Assembly (NCBI GenBank): GCA_028571685.1
Contig: CM053142.1
Location: 131,618,796 to 131,682,795, forward strand
Reading direction: 5' to 3'
From: Heterohyrax brucei
Taxonomy: Eukaryota > Chordata > Mammalia > Hyracoidea > Procaviidae
Length of the DNA stretch: 64,000 nt
Every line of letters begins with the position of its first letter. The stretch's first letter is position 1. Positions 45,398-55,630 of the stretch are shown here, one piece after another. Made by a program: the position numbers and the translations under genes. The notes under the pieces were generated by a model that saw nothing but the letters and a program-made list of their open reading frames with translations, did not search any database and was not told where the DNA came from.

Positions 45398-45592
45398 ATG
45401 TCAGTTGCCATGGAGTCCATTGTGACTAATGGTGACCCCATGTGTGTCAGGGTAGAACTCTGATCCGTAGGATCCTTGAATGGCTGAGTTTTGGGAAGTA
45501 TATAGCCAGGCCTTACCTCCCAGTCACATCTGATTGGACTGGAACCTCCAACCTTTCTGTTAGCAGCTGAATGAATTAACCCATCCAGAGAC
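45398..45592 (-). mobile_element. AfroSINE type 2, antisense
   Basis: GTTGCCATGGAGTCCATTG, GGTGACCCCATGTGTGTCAG, AATGGCTGAGTTTTGGG, GCCAGGCCTTACCTCCCAG and GTTAGCAGCTGAATG are in order. Near complete. Confidence 0.85.
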
Positions 45593-45699
45593 TCTGAACA
45601 TTGTTATTAGTTATTACTAATAGTTTTCATTAGCTCCTTATAATAATGCTGAAAATCACGTAATCCTCTTCTGCAGAGTTCAAAATATCTGTCCTTTCC

Positions 45700-45912
45700 C
45701 AAGTCTCTGAGTGGTACAAATGGTTAAATTGGGCTACTAACCAAAAGGTTGGTGGTTTGAACCTACCCAGAGGCATCTAGGAAGAAAGGTCTGGTGATCT
45801 GCTTCCCAAAGTCACAGCCATAGAAACTATATGGAGCACAGTGCTACCCTGAAACAAATCAGTTGCCGTGAGTTGGAACCAACTTGACAGCCCCTGGTTT
45901 TGTTTCATTTGG
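45700..45912 (+). mobile_element. AfroSINE type 2, sense
   Basis: CCAAGTCTCTGAGTGGTAC head, GGTGGTTTGAACCTACCC B box, AGAAAGGTCTGGTGATCTGC core and GAACCAACTTGACAGCCCC tail. Opposite in orientation to the copy about 110 bp to its left, forming an inverted SINE pair. Confidence 0.87.
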
Positions 45913-46001
45913 TTCTTTCTAAATTTGTGCAAGGGAAACTCTCTAGCTGTACCTAAACAGTGCCTGGGTTATAAATCACAATAACCAGCCTCTGTGACTC
46001 A

Positions 46002-46171
46002 GATGGAAACCCTGGTGGCATAGTAGTTAAGTGCGATGTCTGCCAATTAGAAGGTGGTGACTCAAATTCACCAGGTGCTCCTTGGAAACTCTCTGGGGTA
46101 TTCTACTCAGTCTATACAGTCACTATGAGTTGGAATCGACTCAGTAGCAGTGGGTTTGATTTTGGTTTTGG
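46002..46171 (+). mobile_element. AfroSINE type 1, sense
   Basis: GGAAACCCTGGTGGCATAG head, GTGACTCAAATTCACC B box, TCCTTGGAAACTCTCTGG core, GAGTTGGAATCGACTCAG and a TTTTGGTTTTGG tail. Confidence 0.92.
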
Positions 46172-46465
46172 TGACTCAAATACTGAAACAACTTAGACAA
46201 TCCTATGATAGTGAGCTCAGGTTACCATGGTAACCTCTAGCCTCATCTTCTCTGAATTTAATTGTTTGGTTCTGCAATTGTTTGCCTCAAGGGTAGTATG
46301 CTTCAACTCTACCAGACCTCAGCTGGCAAGAAACTAGGAGACAGCATTATTATTTATCATAATTATTATTTGCCCGTGATAGTTTATGTCTAGAATATGA
46401 GAAAGTAGAAAAAATTGTCAGATATTTGAAACGGCTTTTTCAATTCTGATGTTGCTTTTAGTATT

Positions 46466-46961
46466 TGTCATGGATTGAATTGTGTCCCCCAAAATCTGTG
46501 TCAACTTGATTAAGCCATGATTTCTGGTGTTGTGTGGTTGTCCTCCATTTTGTGACTGTAATTTTATGGTCCAGAGGATTAGGGAGGATTGTAACACCCT
46601 TAAGATCTCATCCCTAATCAATATATAGGGAGTTTTACTGGAGTCTGGCCTGTGCTTTTCAAAAGATATGAGTAAAGGAAAGCAAGCAGACAGTTGGAGA
46701 CCTCATACTACCAAGGAAGCAGTGTGGGTAGTAGAACATATCCTTTGGACTCAGGGATCCTGCTCAGAGAAGCTGCTACCTAGTCCAGGGGAACATTGAT
46801 GACTACAACCTTCCTCCAGAGCTGACAGAGAAAGGCCTTCCCTGCAGCCTGTGACCTGAATTTGGACTTCTAGCCTCCTTGATTGCAAGAGAATATGTTT
46901 CTCTTGTTGAAGCTATCCACTAGTGGTATTTCTGTTATAGCGGCATTAGATGACTAAGACA
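46466..46961 (+). mobile_element. Solo LTR, ERVL/MaLR type, sense
   Basis: A 496-bp LTR, TGTCATGGATTGAATTG to TTAGATGACTAAGACA, with perfect TSD GTATT at 46461-46465 and 46962-46966. The internal part belongs to the LTR B subfamily rather than LTR C. Confidence 0.92.
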
Positions 46962-47009
46962 GTATTGACACTAATTTTCCATATTTTAAGGACTGCTATC
47001 CTTACTTTG

Positions 47010-47176
47010 AAAATCCTGGTGGCATAGTAGTTAAGAGCTACGGCTGCTAAGCAAAAACAAAAAAACGTCGACAGTTCAAATCCATCTGATACTTACTATA
47101 AACCATTTGGGGCAGTTCTACTCTATCCTATGTGGTTGCTATGAGTTGGAATCAACTTGAAGACAAAGGGTTGGTT
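47010..47176 (+). mobile_element. AfroSINE type 1, sense, with A-rich insertion
   Basis: AATCCTGGTGGCATAGTAG head, ACAGTTCAAATCCATC B box, CATTTGGGGCAGTTCTACTC. The segment AAAACAAAAAAACG between A and B boxes (about 47055-47068) is a private expansion. Confidence 0.88.
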
Positions 47177-47303
47177 TATCAGCTTATTTTTACTCTCCTG
47201 TCCCCTAAAATATACTCTCCTACCCCATAACATACATCTGTCTTTCAGTCTTACTTGTGTTCCAAGATATGAGGTCACTGAACTTGACTCCTTGATCTCA
47301 AGT

Positions 47304-47572
47304 CTTGTTGTTCTTAAGTGCCTTTGAGTCAGTTCTAACTCAGAACAACTTTATACGCAACAAAAACACTGCCCAGTCCTGTGACATCTGCAAAATTGTT
47401 GCTATATCTGAGGCCACTGTTGCAACCACTGTGTCACTCCGTCTTGTTAAAGCCTTCCGTTTTTGTGCTAACCTTGCACTTTATCAAGCATGATGTCCTT
47501 CTCCTGGGACTGGTCCCCCCTGACAATACTTCCAAAGTGTGTGGGATGAAGTCTCACTATCCTCATATTTAA
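47304..47572 (-). mobile_element. RTE LINE 3' end, antisense
   Basis: TTGTTGTTCTTAAGTGCC tail complement, TATCAAGCATGATGTCC, GGGACTGGTCCCCCCTGAC, CCAAAGTGTGTGGGATG. Complements the ORF 3' region of the copy at 22959-25146. Confidence 0.8.
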
Positions 47573-48726
47573 GTAGTATTCAAGTCATATAGGAAACTAA
47601 ACCAAAGGAAAAAAGTTGTTGGGGGGATGCATGCTTGATGGGGTATATGCTTGGTAAGTTGCTAGAAGCATACAACTTAGTTGCTGAAAGGAAAATCAAC
47701 CAATAATGAGTTCTTCAATTTTTTTGTTATTTACGAAGAGTAAGACAAACTTCACTTAAAAAATAAACCTATAGTAGCTCTGGTAGCACAAATAAATGAA
47801 CACTTTTCTTATATAATCTTTTTCTTTTTCAGAAACAACATAAGATCCTAATAAGTAGATTAATATTCTTAATATTAGAATGAATTCATCTCATTTTTAT
47901 GGTTGTATTTGTATTTCTCAAATCAAGATTTTATTGGCTCCATGCTCTGGTATAATCTTAACCTCCACTTTGGGATCTTAACAGATCCCGGGGCCTGGAC
48001 CAAGGCAATGCAAAGGTTGTTATACGTTAGCAGACATAGAAGTACAGATATGAAAGTTATTTATGAGATAGAATCCATCCATGACTGGACACAGGGATAA
48101 ACTGAAAACTAAGTCTGTCATCAAATTTCTGGTATGAGCAAGTAGGTAGACCAGTGGTGGGGCACTGCCAACCACTGAGTTAGAGCATCCAATCCAAGAA
48201 GGTTTGTGGCAAGAAGGTGGAGAGTTTGTTTGGGACATGTACAGGTGAGCCCTTGTATCCAAGTTAGGTGCAGAATGTCAGCAGGTAGTTGTGTAGGTCA
48301 GTAGGCGAGAGACTTAGACTAGAGCTCCAGATTTAGGACTGAAGTAGTCCAGTCCACAAAGTCCAGTCCAGGTTCTAGGATTCGTGAGATGAAGGCTAGA
48401 AGTCAATTAAGGGTACTTTTTGCTCCAGTTTACTTATAAAAACACCCTGTAAAAGATACACACCAACTGAGGTTATGTGAAAGTACGAGTGGACGTGGCT
48501 CCCCTGACCCACCTTTGTTCATAGAGAGGTTAACCCCAAGTTCTTGGTCTCAAGTGTCCATGGGTAGGAGGAACCCATAGTTCAGAAAGCAGAACTGTAG
48601 GCTTGGTCCCAGGTTTTTACTTATTCCATCATAAGCAGAGTTTGTGAGATATTGAAGAAAAGGGGGAAGCAGGTCAGCATTCAGAAGTCTAACTTTTTTC
48701 CACATAAGGACTCTTTCTCTACCCCG
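47573..48726. other. Unassigned sequence
   Basis: No gene or repeat recognised. Confidence 0.4.
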
Positions 48727-48916
48727 CAGTCCCTAGGTTGTGCAGTAAATGTGCTAAGCTAATAACCAAAAGGCTGGAAGTTCATTCTAACTAGAGGTTC
48801 CCTGAAAGAAAGGCCTGGTGATCTACTTCAAAAGAATCATGCACTGAGAACCTTCTGGAGCACAGTTCTACACTGATACACACGGAGTCACTACACTGTA
48901 ACTGGTTTAGTTTGGC
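48727..48916 (+). mobile_element. AfroSINE type 2, sense
   Basis: GCAGTCCCTAGGTTGTGCAG head, AACCAAAAGGCTGGAAGTTC, GAAAGGCCTGGTGATCTAC core, ACACACGGAGTCACTACAC. The tail lacks the GGAATCGACT segment. Confidence 0.85.
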
Positions 48917-49530
48917 ACCATCCCAGAAACAGCTCTTCTATTTCTTGCTGCACCCCTGCTCTACAGAAGGTTCAGTGAATCAGGCTTTCCCCGGGAGCTA
49001 TCTACATCTAAACAGTAACTGAGCTTTGGTCTTGGATGACTTTTTTTTCTTAGAAGAGTAGACGGTGAAAAAAAGAAAGGACCAGAGATGGAGTTCTGGG
49101 GGACCCCAACATTTAAGATAAAAGAGAAAGAGGAACAGCAAAGGGAACTGGAAAGACTTTCTTTGAAATAGGAAGAAAGCTCCAGGGGGGAATGGGGTTA
49201 CAGAAGTCAAGGGATTAAGAATATCAAGAAGGGGAGTGCTGGGCCAGGCCAAATGCTGCAGAGAGGAGGTGAATGTGGACTGGAACATCTGCAAACCTGA
49301 CAGCGAGGAGGTCGCCGTGACCTCGTTCAGGCCGGTTTCAGTCCTTCAAGTCAGAGAGCAAAGCTGACCCAGAGGGGAAGACAGGCACTTGCCAGTGTTG
49401 AGCTGGTTGGAGGGCATCGCATTCAAGACCCATTTTTCCAAGATTAAAGAACATATTTACAGTAAAACTATTTGTAGGTTTTAAGTTATCATTGAATTTT
49501 TTTATCTATACAGGTGCCTAAAAAATGTGT
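48917..49530. other. Unassigned sequence
   Basis: No gene or repeat recognised. Confidence 0.4.
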
Positions 49531-49688
49531 AGGAAAACCTGATGGCATAGTTGGTTAAGAGTTGCAGCTGCTAACTAAAAGGTCAGCAGTTCCAAACACC
49601 AGACGCACCTTGGAAACTCTATGGGGCAGCTCTCCTCTATTCCGCAGGGCCTCTGACTCACCGTTCACTCCACAGCAATGGGTATGGG
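49531..49688 (+). mobile_element. AfroSINE type 1, sense
   Basis: AGGAAAACCTGATGGCATAG head, GCAGTTCCAAACACC B box, CTTGGAAACTCTATGGGGC core, CACAGCAATGGGTATGGG tail. Confidence 0.87.
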
Positions 49689-49763
49689 ACGGTACACAGA
49701 TGCATAGGCTTAAGGGGAGTTTCTCACAGAGCTTGTTGTAGGACAGTGAGATTGTCAATATGA

Positions 49764-49800
49764 CTCCTTCTCCTTCTCTTCCTCTTACTCCTTCTTCAAA
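49764..49800. repeat. (CTT/TCC)n pyrimidine repeat
   Basis: CTCCTTCTCCTTCTCTTCC followed by TCTTACTCCTTCTTC. Confidence 0.8.
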
Positions 49801-50024
49801 ATTTTAATCATACACTCATGTTATTTCCAAAGGGAAATTTTCCTTTCAAGATTTCAAAAGCATATTTTGTATGTTGTTCACTGGTAGTTACTCCCAACAA
49901 GTGAGAAACAACAAGAAATTGTTGTTTTAGATCTTACTTGAAAGTTTTTGTTAAATATATTTCCACGTAAATGATTTACATTTGAACATCAGATAAAAAT
50001 GTAGGATATCAAACAGTAAGCCCT

Positions 50025-50180
50025 TAGGCCTGGCTATAGGTTACGATCACCTAGAGAGCTTTGGAGTGAATTCCCAGATCAGTCACAGCAGAATCACTGA
50101 CGTTGGGCCCCAGCATGGGTCTTTAATGAGGCTTTCCAGGCAATTCTACATGCATCCAGATTTGAGAACAGCTGAATTAA
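50025..50180 (+). mobile_element. MER5-type non-autonomous hAT element
   Basis: GGTTACGATCACCTAGAGAGC, AGCAGAATCACTGACG, GGGCCCCAGCATGGGTC and GATTTGAGAACAGCTG follow the MER5 order (atcacctgggaac ... ggggcccagcaatctg ... tttgagaacca). Confidence 0.65.
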
Positions 50181-50384
50181 GCTATGAGCATAATAAAACT
50201 GTTTCTAAAAATTACTCTATTGTGTTTCTTTCCATCCCTTACTGAAGTAGAGCAGGTCACCCTGACATATTCTCAAATAATGCTCTAACGTTCTATCAGC
50301 GTCTAATTATACGCACATTTATTTGTGTGACTTTTCTATAAATGTTAGTCAATGACAGGCATGCTGATGATTTCATACGTTATA

Positions 50385-50455
50385 TTCCACTCCTAGCACT
50401 GTGACCAGCACGCAGTCAGTTCTCAGTAAATATGCAGGGAATCAATAGACAGTAC
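50385..50455 (+). mobile_element. MIR 3' end
   Basis: GTGACCAGCACGCAGTCAG and TCTCAGTAAATATGCAGGG match the MIR/L2-like end (gcacatagtaggcgctcaataaatg). Confidence 0.55.
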
Positions 50456-50504
50456 CAAATGTTTACCAATTAGGTATTCTATATGAAGTTCTGATTTTTA
50501 AATT

Positions 50505-50650
50505 GGCTAAATTAATTGTTCTAAGTGCTACATACCTCACTGCGGAATATCATTATGAAATACTCCCCTTGGGAAGTTCCGCACTAACATCAGTGTTAGC
50601 TCACCCTTCAAAGCAATTTTGGAACTGTTTCTGGAATGGCCATCATGCAT
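50505..50650 (-). pseudogene. Mariner transposase 3' end, antisense copy
   Basis: The minus strand reads IPETVPKLL (50600-50640), then sequence homologous to the end of the copy at 50730-51020 as far as GGTATGTAGCACTT. About 140 bp recognisable, with no intact frame. Confidence 0.65.
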
Positions 50651-50729
50651 GGTGGCAAGTTGGCAAACTTAATTGTATAGTTGTCTGTGAGGAAGTTTTC
50701 AGCCAGTAAACAATTAACTATTGGAACAC

Positions 50730-51020
50730 CCTACATACTCACCATGTCTGACCCCCAGTGACTTTTTTCTTTTCCTGAGACAAAGGAAATATTGAAAGGA
50801 AGACATTTTGATGACATTCAGGACATTAAGTGTACTACAACGACAGCTCTGATTGCCATTCCAGAAAGAGTTCCAAAATTGCTTTGAAGGGTCAGCTAGG
50901 CAAAGACGTTGGTGCATAGCTTCCCAGTGGGCATACTTCAAAGGTGGCTGTAGTGATATTCAGCAGTAAGGCATGTAGCACTTTTTCTAGGATGAGTTCA
51001 CGAAGCTAATTGGAAGTACT
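50730..51020 (+). pseudogene. Mariner-type transposase C-terminal fragment, sense copy
   Basis: Across frameshifts it reads a PPYSPDLAPCDFFLFP-like segment (HHV-PPVTFFLFLRQRK here), the KGRHFDDIEDI-like block (KEDILMTF in shifted frame) and AALIAIPERVPKLL. These are the final catalytic Asp region and C-terminus of a Tc1/mariner transposase. The catalytic D is not preserved as seen here. It pairs with the opposite-strand copy 80 bp to its left. Confidence 0.7.
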
Positions 51021-53087
51021 CATAAGTTTCAGGCTAAGGAAATAGTTCTACCCCATCTTCTTTTCCCTCTACGTAACTGGCAGGCAGCTGGGAGAATGCA
51101 CGGGAACCACAGCCTAAGGCAAGGCTGAGGCTGGAAAAGGCAAGACTGGATGCTACATGCTTTCAGGAAAGAGTCGCTGGAAAGCCAGGCAGAGAACTGT
51201 GACTCCAGGAGACAAGAGTGACGAGACTAAGTGTAGGGTTTGCAAGAGATATTCAGGAAATAAGTTCAGAGGGAAGTGTGAAGAGTCCCCTGGAGCAGCT
51301 ACTACTGGGTGCAGAGTGCCAAGGGTGGCCATAGGTGAGTTTCTGAGGAGGAATGCATTAAGGAAATCTGTTTCATCCCAACAAGTTCCAAAAAGGCCTT
51401 TTGAACTCTGAGATTCTAGACGCTTACTAAAACACAGTTAAGACAAACCAAAAAAAGAAGTAATGAATATGAGAAAGTGCAAGCTTTCAAGAATTAAACC
51501 CTGAATCAGTGAATTGGTGTTATGCTGGAAAGTTCCTTGCTTAGAATATGACCTAAAAAATGCTGACTTGGCAAATGTTGTGTTGTATATATATTTTACA
51601 ACAATAAGAAGGAAAGAATGTGCACAAGGAAAGTGAGAGATGGCTTGAGATAGTATTAGGCTAAAGAAGACCTCACATTTGTAATAGCTTCCAGATATAC
51701 TATATGGAGGAGGAATAAGTGGGTTATGCAACCATCCTTTCTAAAACGACACAGATAAGCGATCAATTTAGCTGTTCAACATTTCAGGGGGTGCTTCTCA
51801 ACACGTTTGTGTACTGCTGCAGATACTGCCCACCTAGACACAAAGACAGAGTCTGTAAATAATGCCAAGGACACATGAAGAACATCTCATAGCGTGTAAA
51901 TTAAGGAACTGTTTGCTTTTATCATCATGGAGTGATTTTTGTTTTCTTTTTAAGGCATTTGTCTGAGTTTGGCTATGACTCCAGTATAAGCATATAATAC
52001 TGTAATGGTAAATAAAAGAAGAAAGTAGAAAAGATATTCAAAATATTGCTCTCAGGATTGTTTCAAAAAGGACAAACTTCTGGAAATTCATTTTGCATAA
52101 ACAGCTAGAAATGAGAACTCTAGATAAATTGTTAAAAGGCAATACGTATTTTTTTCTGGGTACTTCCTTGTATAGACAGCATTTTTAATGTCCTGTAACT
52201 GAAGGAGTGACAGAGTTTTACAGTTTCTAAATGTCTCAAGAGAATTTGCTTTCAAACAGAAACATTTTCTCATTAGGTATGAATTTCAGTTTTTCAAACA
52301 GATTTTAAATCTAGGATGTAGATCAGTGAAGAAAAAGGGTAAGGAGGCATTCCTTTAACCAACAGAAACACAGCTACACAAACAGTGGGTAGGCAATACT
52401 ACATTTCCAATCCCTTAACACATCCTTATAACATACAGCACACATGAAGAAAGTACCCCCCGACACCACGTGTTTCCTCGCTTACAAAAAGCAGTCATGC
52501 TGAAGCAGGTAGCAAAACGGAGCATATCTGCCTTCTGTTGGTGTGCCCCACCTATGTGCCAACATGCCATGTTTTTCCACTCTGCATGAGGGATGTCATC
52601 TGACCTGCAGTGGCACAGCCCATCTCTGGTAACTTCTTCCTGAGCCTGCTTCTTTGCAGCAGTCCAACACCTTGACCAAGATAGGGACAACCATGTTGTC
52701 GTTCACTCGCTGCCTGCCTGCCGTTTTTTCTGCTGTGGTGTCTCCTCAAGCCTTCTGGCTTCCCCAACAGCTCCAACTGCATTCCTTCCATAATCGAGCC
52801 CATGTGACTGCACAGAAAGTGATAGCTAATGCAAAGGCTGGAATACAGATGTTCTGCACAAACCTTTAGGCAATATCCATCATAACTCAGTCCCCAAGCT
52901 GGACAGAGCTGAAGGATAAATGCATAACACAGATGCTGCTGTTCAGCAGATTGATGCAGAGCAGAAAAAGTTTGAGGCAAATACCTCAGTAATCATTTGT
53001 CTTCTACCTGATTTTTCTTGCATAAAAGAAAAACAGCTCCTTGACATGAAGAGACACACCTGAACTTAGAAGTGGTGTGAGTTTTAG
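51021..53087. other. Unassigned sequence with an antisense 142-codon frame
   Basis: No repeat recognised. The frame 52552-52980 (minus, 142 codons) overlaps another minus frame 52415-52690 (91 codons). Both show Cys- and His-containing sequence without a recognisable domain. The segment 52430-52990 is GC-richer than its surroundings and could be an unidentified retroposed transcript or older element. Confidence 0.35.
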
Positions 53088-53215
53088 ATCTTCCATAGAG
53101 CAGTTATGTGATCTTGGGCAAGGCTTAAGTTCTTCATCTGCCAAACTGGGGAAATTGTATCTAAGCCCAGGGCTACTGAAAGGGTTAAATTTGTTAAATG
53201 GAGTTTGAAGCGTAG
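53088..53215 (+). mobile_element. MIR SINE, sense
   Basis: GCAGTTATGTGATCTTGGGC, AAGTTCTTCATCTGCCAAAC and GGGTTAAATTTGTTAAATGG follow the MIR order. Confidence 0.8.
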
Positions 53216-53261
53216 GATTGTATCTTGTCAGAGTAACTCCTGGTGGTTTTGTGTTGCTGTT

Positions 53262-53770
53262 GTCACTAATTAGCTCCCGCTCACAGCCCACCCCCTTATG
53301 ATAGAACAAGGCGTTGCTCAGTCCTGTGCCATCTTTATGATCACTGGTGCATTTGAGTCCATTGTTGTAGCTGTTGTGTCAATCATCTCTTTGAGGGGTT
53401 TCTTTATTTTCACTGACCCTCCCCTTTGCCAAGCACAATATCCTTTTCTAGCACTTGATCTTTCCTGATAAAACATCCAAGATATGCAAGTCAACATCTT
53501 GCCACCCTCACATCTAAGGAGCATTTCTTCTAAGATTGATTTGTTCATTCTTCTGGCAGTCTACCATATACTCAACATTCTTCATCAGCACCACAGTTTC
53601 AAGACATCAGTTCTTCTGCCTTTCTTATTACTCAGCTTTTACATGCAAGTGAGGTGATCGAATTGGACATGAAATGTCCTATGATCGCACAGAAGATTCA
53701 TGGAACAATACTGGTCAGTAGCACCTGAGTCATCAAAGTAAATCTTTGTGCTTTAAAAGTATTTGGTTGG
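53262..53770 (-). mobile_element. RTE LINE 3' region, antisense
   Basis: CTGATAAAACATCCAAGATATG, AAGATTGATTTGTTCATTC, CTGGCAGTCTACCATATACTC and AGCTTTTACATGCAAGTGAGG complement the thumb/C-terminal ORF region of the RTE. About 500 bp, the longest secondary RTE piece in the window. Decayed. Confidence 0.85.
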
Positions 53771-53929
53771 CTTGAGTTGAGCTTCTCTAATTCCATCCTT
53801 CATCATTTCTGACAACTGGCCACTTACATGGTTTGCGAGCCACAGACGCTCTACCCTCAAGTCTTCCACTAGCTCCAGTGCTCATTACTTGACTTAGTAC
53901 CAGCAGTAAGTTATTTCAAGATGTATTCA

Positions 53930-54340
53930 GGGTTTGACGTATGTTCCAGTCACTGAGTAAAAGAGGTACATACCCTCACCACATGGAATTTACACATCCA
54001 ATTAGAAAAAGTCCTTAATCAAATAATGATACAAATAAATGAATAACAAACGTATGTCTATAAGAAAGAACCATAAGGTGCTATTATAAGGCATAGCAGG
54101 GAGACCTTAATGGAGTTTCAACGAAAAGTTTTTCAAGGAAATGACCTTTAAGCACAGACTTGAAGGATTATAAGATTTTAACTAGATGAAAGGAAGTCTA
54201 GGGAGGAGGTGGCAAAGAGTGCGGCATGGTAGCTGGCTTGGTTTGAAGACCATGTTTGAGATTTGTAGAACAGTGGAAAATCCCTGAAGGATTATAAACA
54301 GGCTGATAGCAAAATCAGATTTGCACTTTTAAAAACCCAC
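53930..54340 (+). repeat. Ancient mammalian repeat, unnamed
   Basis: GTTCCAGTCACTGAGTAAAAG, CTTTAAGCACAGACTTGAAGG, GGCAAAGAGTGCGGCATGG and AGCAAAATCAGATTTGC follow a widespread ancient block (gacctttgagcagagacctgaagga ... gtgacatgatctgatttgc). Low identity. Confidence 0.5.
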
Positions 54341-54370
54341 TGGAAATTATTTAGATGTCATATGTTTTGT

Positions 54371-55630
54371 TATGTAAATTTTTTTTCCATTTGTTCCATT
54401 CTGTTTTCTTGGCTTTGAATGGAAGTTTCTATGTCTTTGATTTTGTTCTTGATCTGCTGGATTTCAGAGAACTGGTGTTCCATCAGATCGAACAGCTTGC
54501 TTAATTCTTCATTTTGTTCTGCTGCATTTTGTATAAGCTCTAGAAGGGCTCTGTATATAATCCTTTTGTATAATTTGAGAAAAGTTTCTTCATCCAGAAA
54601 ACTCCTTGGTTGTTTCGTTTGGAAGCCTTCTGAAACCATGGGTGATTTCTTGTTTGCTATTTTCTCAAGTGTGTGTTGCTTTTTGGGTTTCATGTGAGTC
54701 AGTAAAGGCTGGGAAAGATACTGTGAGCATAGACTACAGATGTTTCTCTAGACTGTCTTAAAATGTAGAACAAAAGGTATCTGATGACTTCCCAAGTCAG
54801 TCAGGGTTTCAGGTGTAGAGGCCACTCTTCCCAACTGGCAAAGTAAGCCCCTCTATATCCAACCCCAGATGATACAAACTAGTTCAAAATACAGTAATGC
54901 TACTGCCCTGTTGGCCTCTGCTGACAGGGCCCAGCCTTAGGCGACACTGTGTCAACTACTGCTTTTCTGGTAGAAAAATGTTCTCCTGTGGGCAGGCTCT
55001 GGCTCCCAAGCTAAGAATTAGGTCCAGCTGCAGCCACTGTATCTAAGATGGCACCCTCAACATGGTCGCTGCCTCTTCCATACAAACTGACCTATGGCAG
55101 AGGTGGAATGAGGGGCTGAAGGTGCTGAGACGCAGTGCATCCTCAGCCTCTGTTGCTGGGCCCCGACCATAGGCAACACTGTGTAAACTACTGCTTTTCT
55201 GTCGGAAAAGCGCTGTCCTGTTTGCAGGCACTGGCTCCCAGGCTAAGAATTAGGTCCCACTAAAATCTCCGTATCCAACATGGTGTTCTGCACATAGGTG
55301 CCACCAGTTCCATACAAACCACGCTGTGGCAGAGGTAAAAAGACAGGCCCAAAGTAGCTAGATGTACCATGTCTTACGCCTGGCTCTCAAAATATGGCAA
55401 TTTCACCTGCCTATCCCGCCAACAGTGCATCTGAGACTAGCTGCTAGACATGACCTAGCTCCACCCACTGGCCAAGACAGAGAAAAAAGAGTCAAAATGG
55501 TGCGCTACCTTCAGTCTGTGAGAGCCAAGGCTAGCCAGGAGTGGGAGTCAGTGAAAGAGAGGAGCTTTTTCATTCAGTGGTATGAAGCCCAAATTAACCG
55601 CCCTGTGCCGTGTCCTGGGGCTCACTAGGG
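54371..55630 (-). mobile_element. L1 5' half only (5'UTR plus ORF1 start), antisense
   Basis: From right to left: a 5'UTR with two tandem units, then the ORF1 start at 54693 (frame 54370-54693, 107 codons, opening MKPKKQHTLEKIANKK). The coiled-coil part (EQNEELSKLFDLMEHQ, SIQSQENRMEQMEKKF) matches ORF1 of the L1 at 37685. It stops at an A-rich codon run (54379-54386 on the plus strand is TTTTTTTT); the rest of ORF1, all of ORF2 and the 3'UTR are absent. This 3' truncation is the reverse of normal L1 truncation. Confidence 0.85.
54900..55365 (-). repeat. Two tandem L1 5'UTR units of about 240 bp
   Basis: Unit 1 (about 54900-55138) and unit 2 (about 55139-55365) each contain a CAGCCTCTGYTG-type start, GGCAACACTGTGTAAACTAC or its variant, AACTACTGCTTTTCTG, CTGGCTCCCARGCTAAGAA, AATTAGGTCC, and TTCCATACAAAC. 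This resembles monomeric L1 promoters. Confidence 0.75.
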
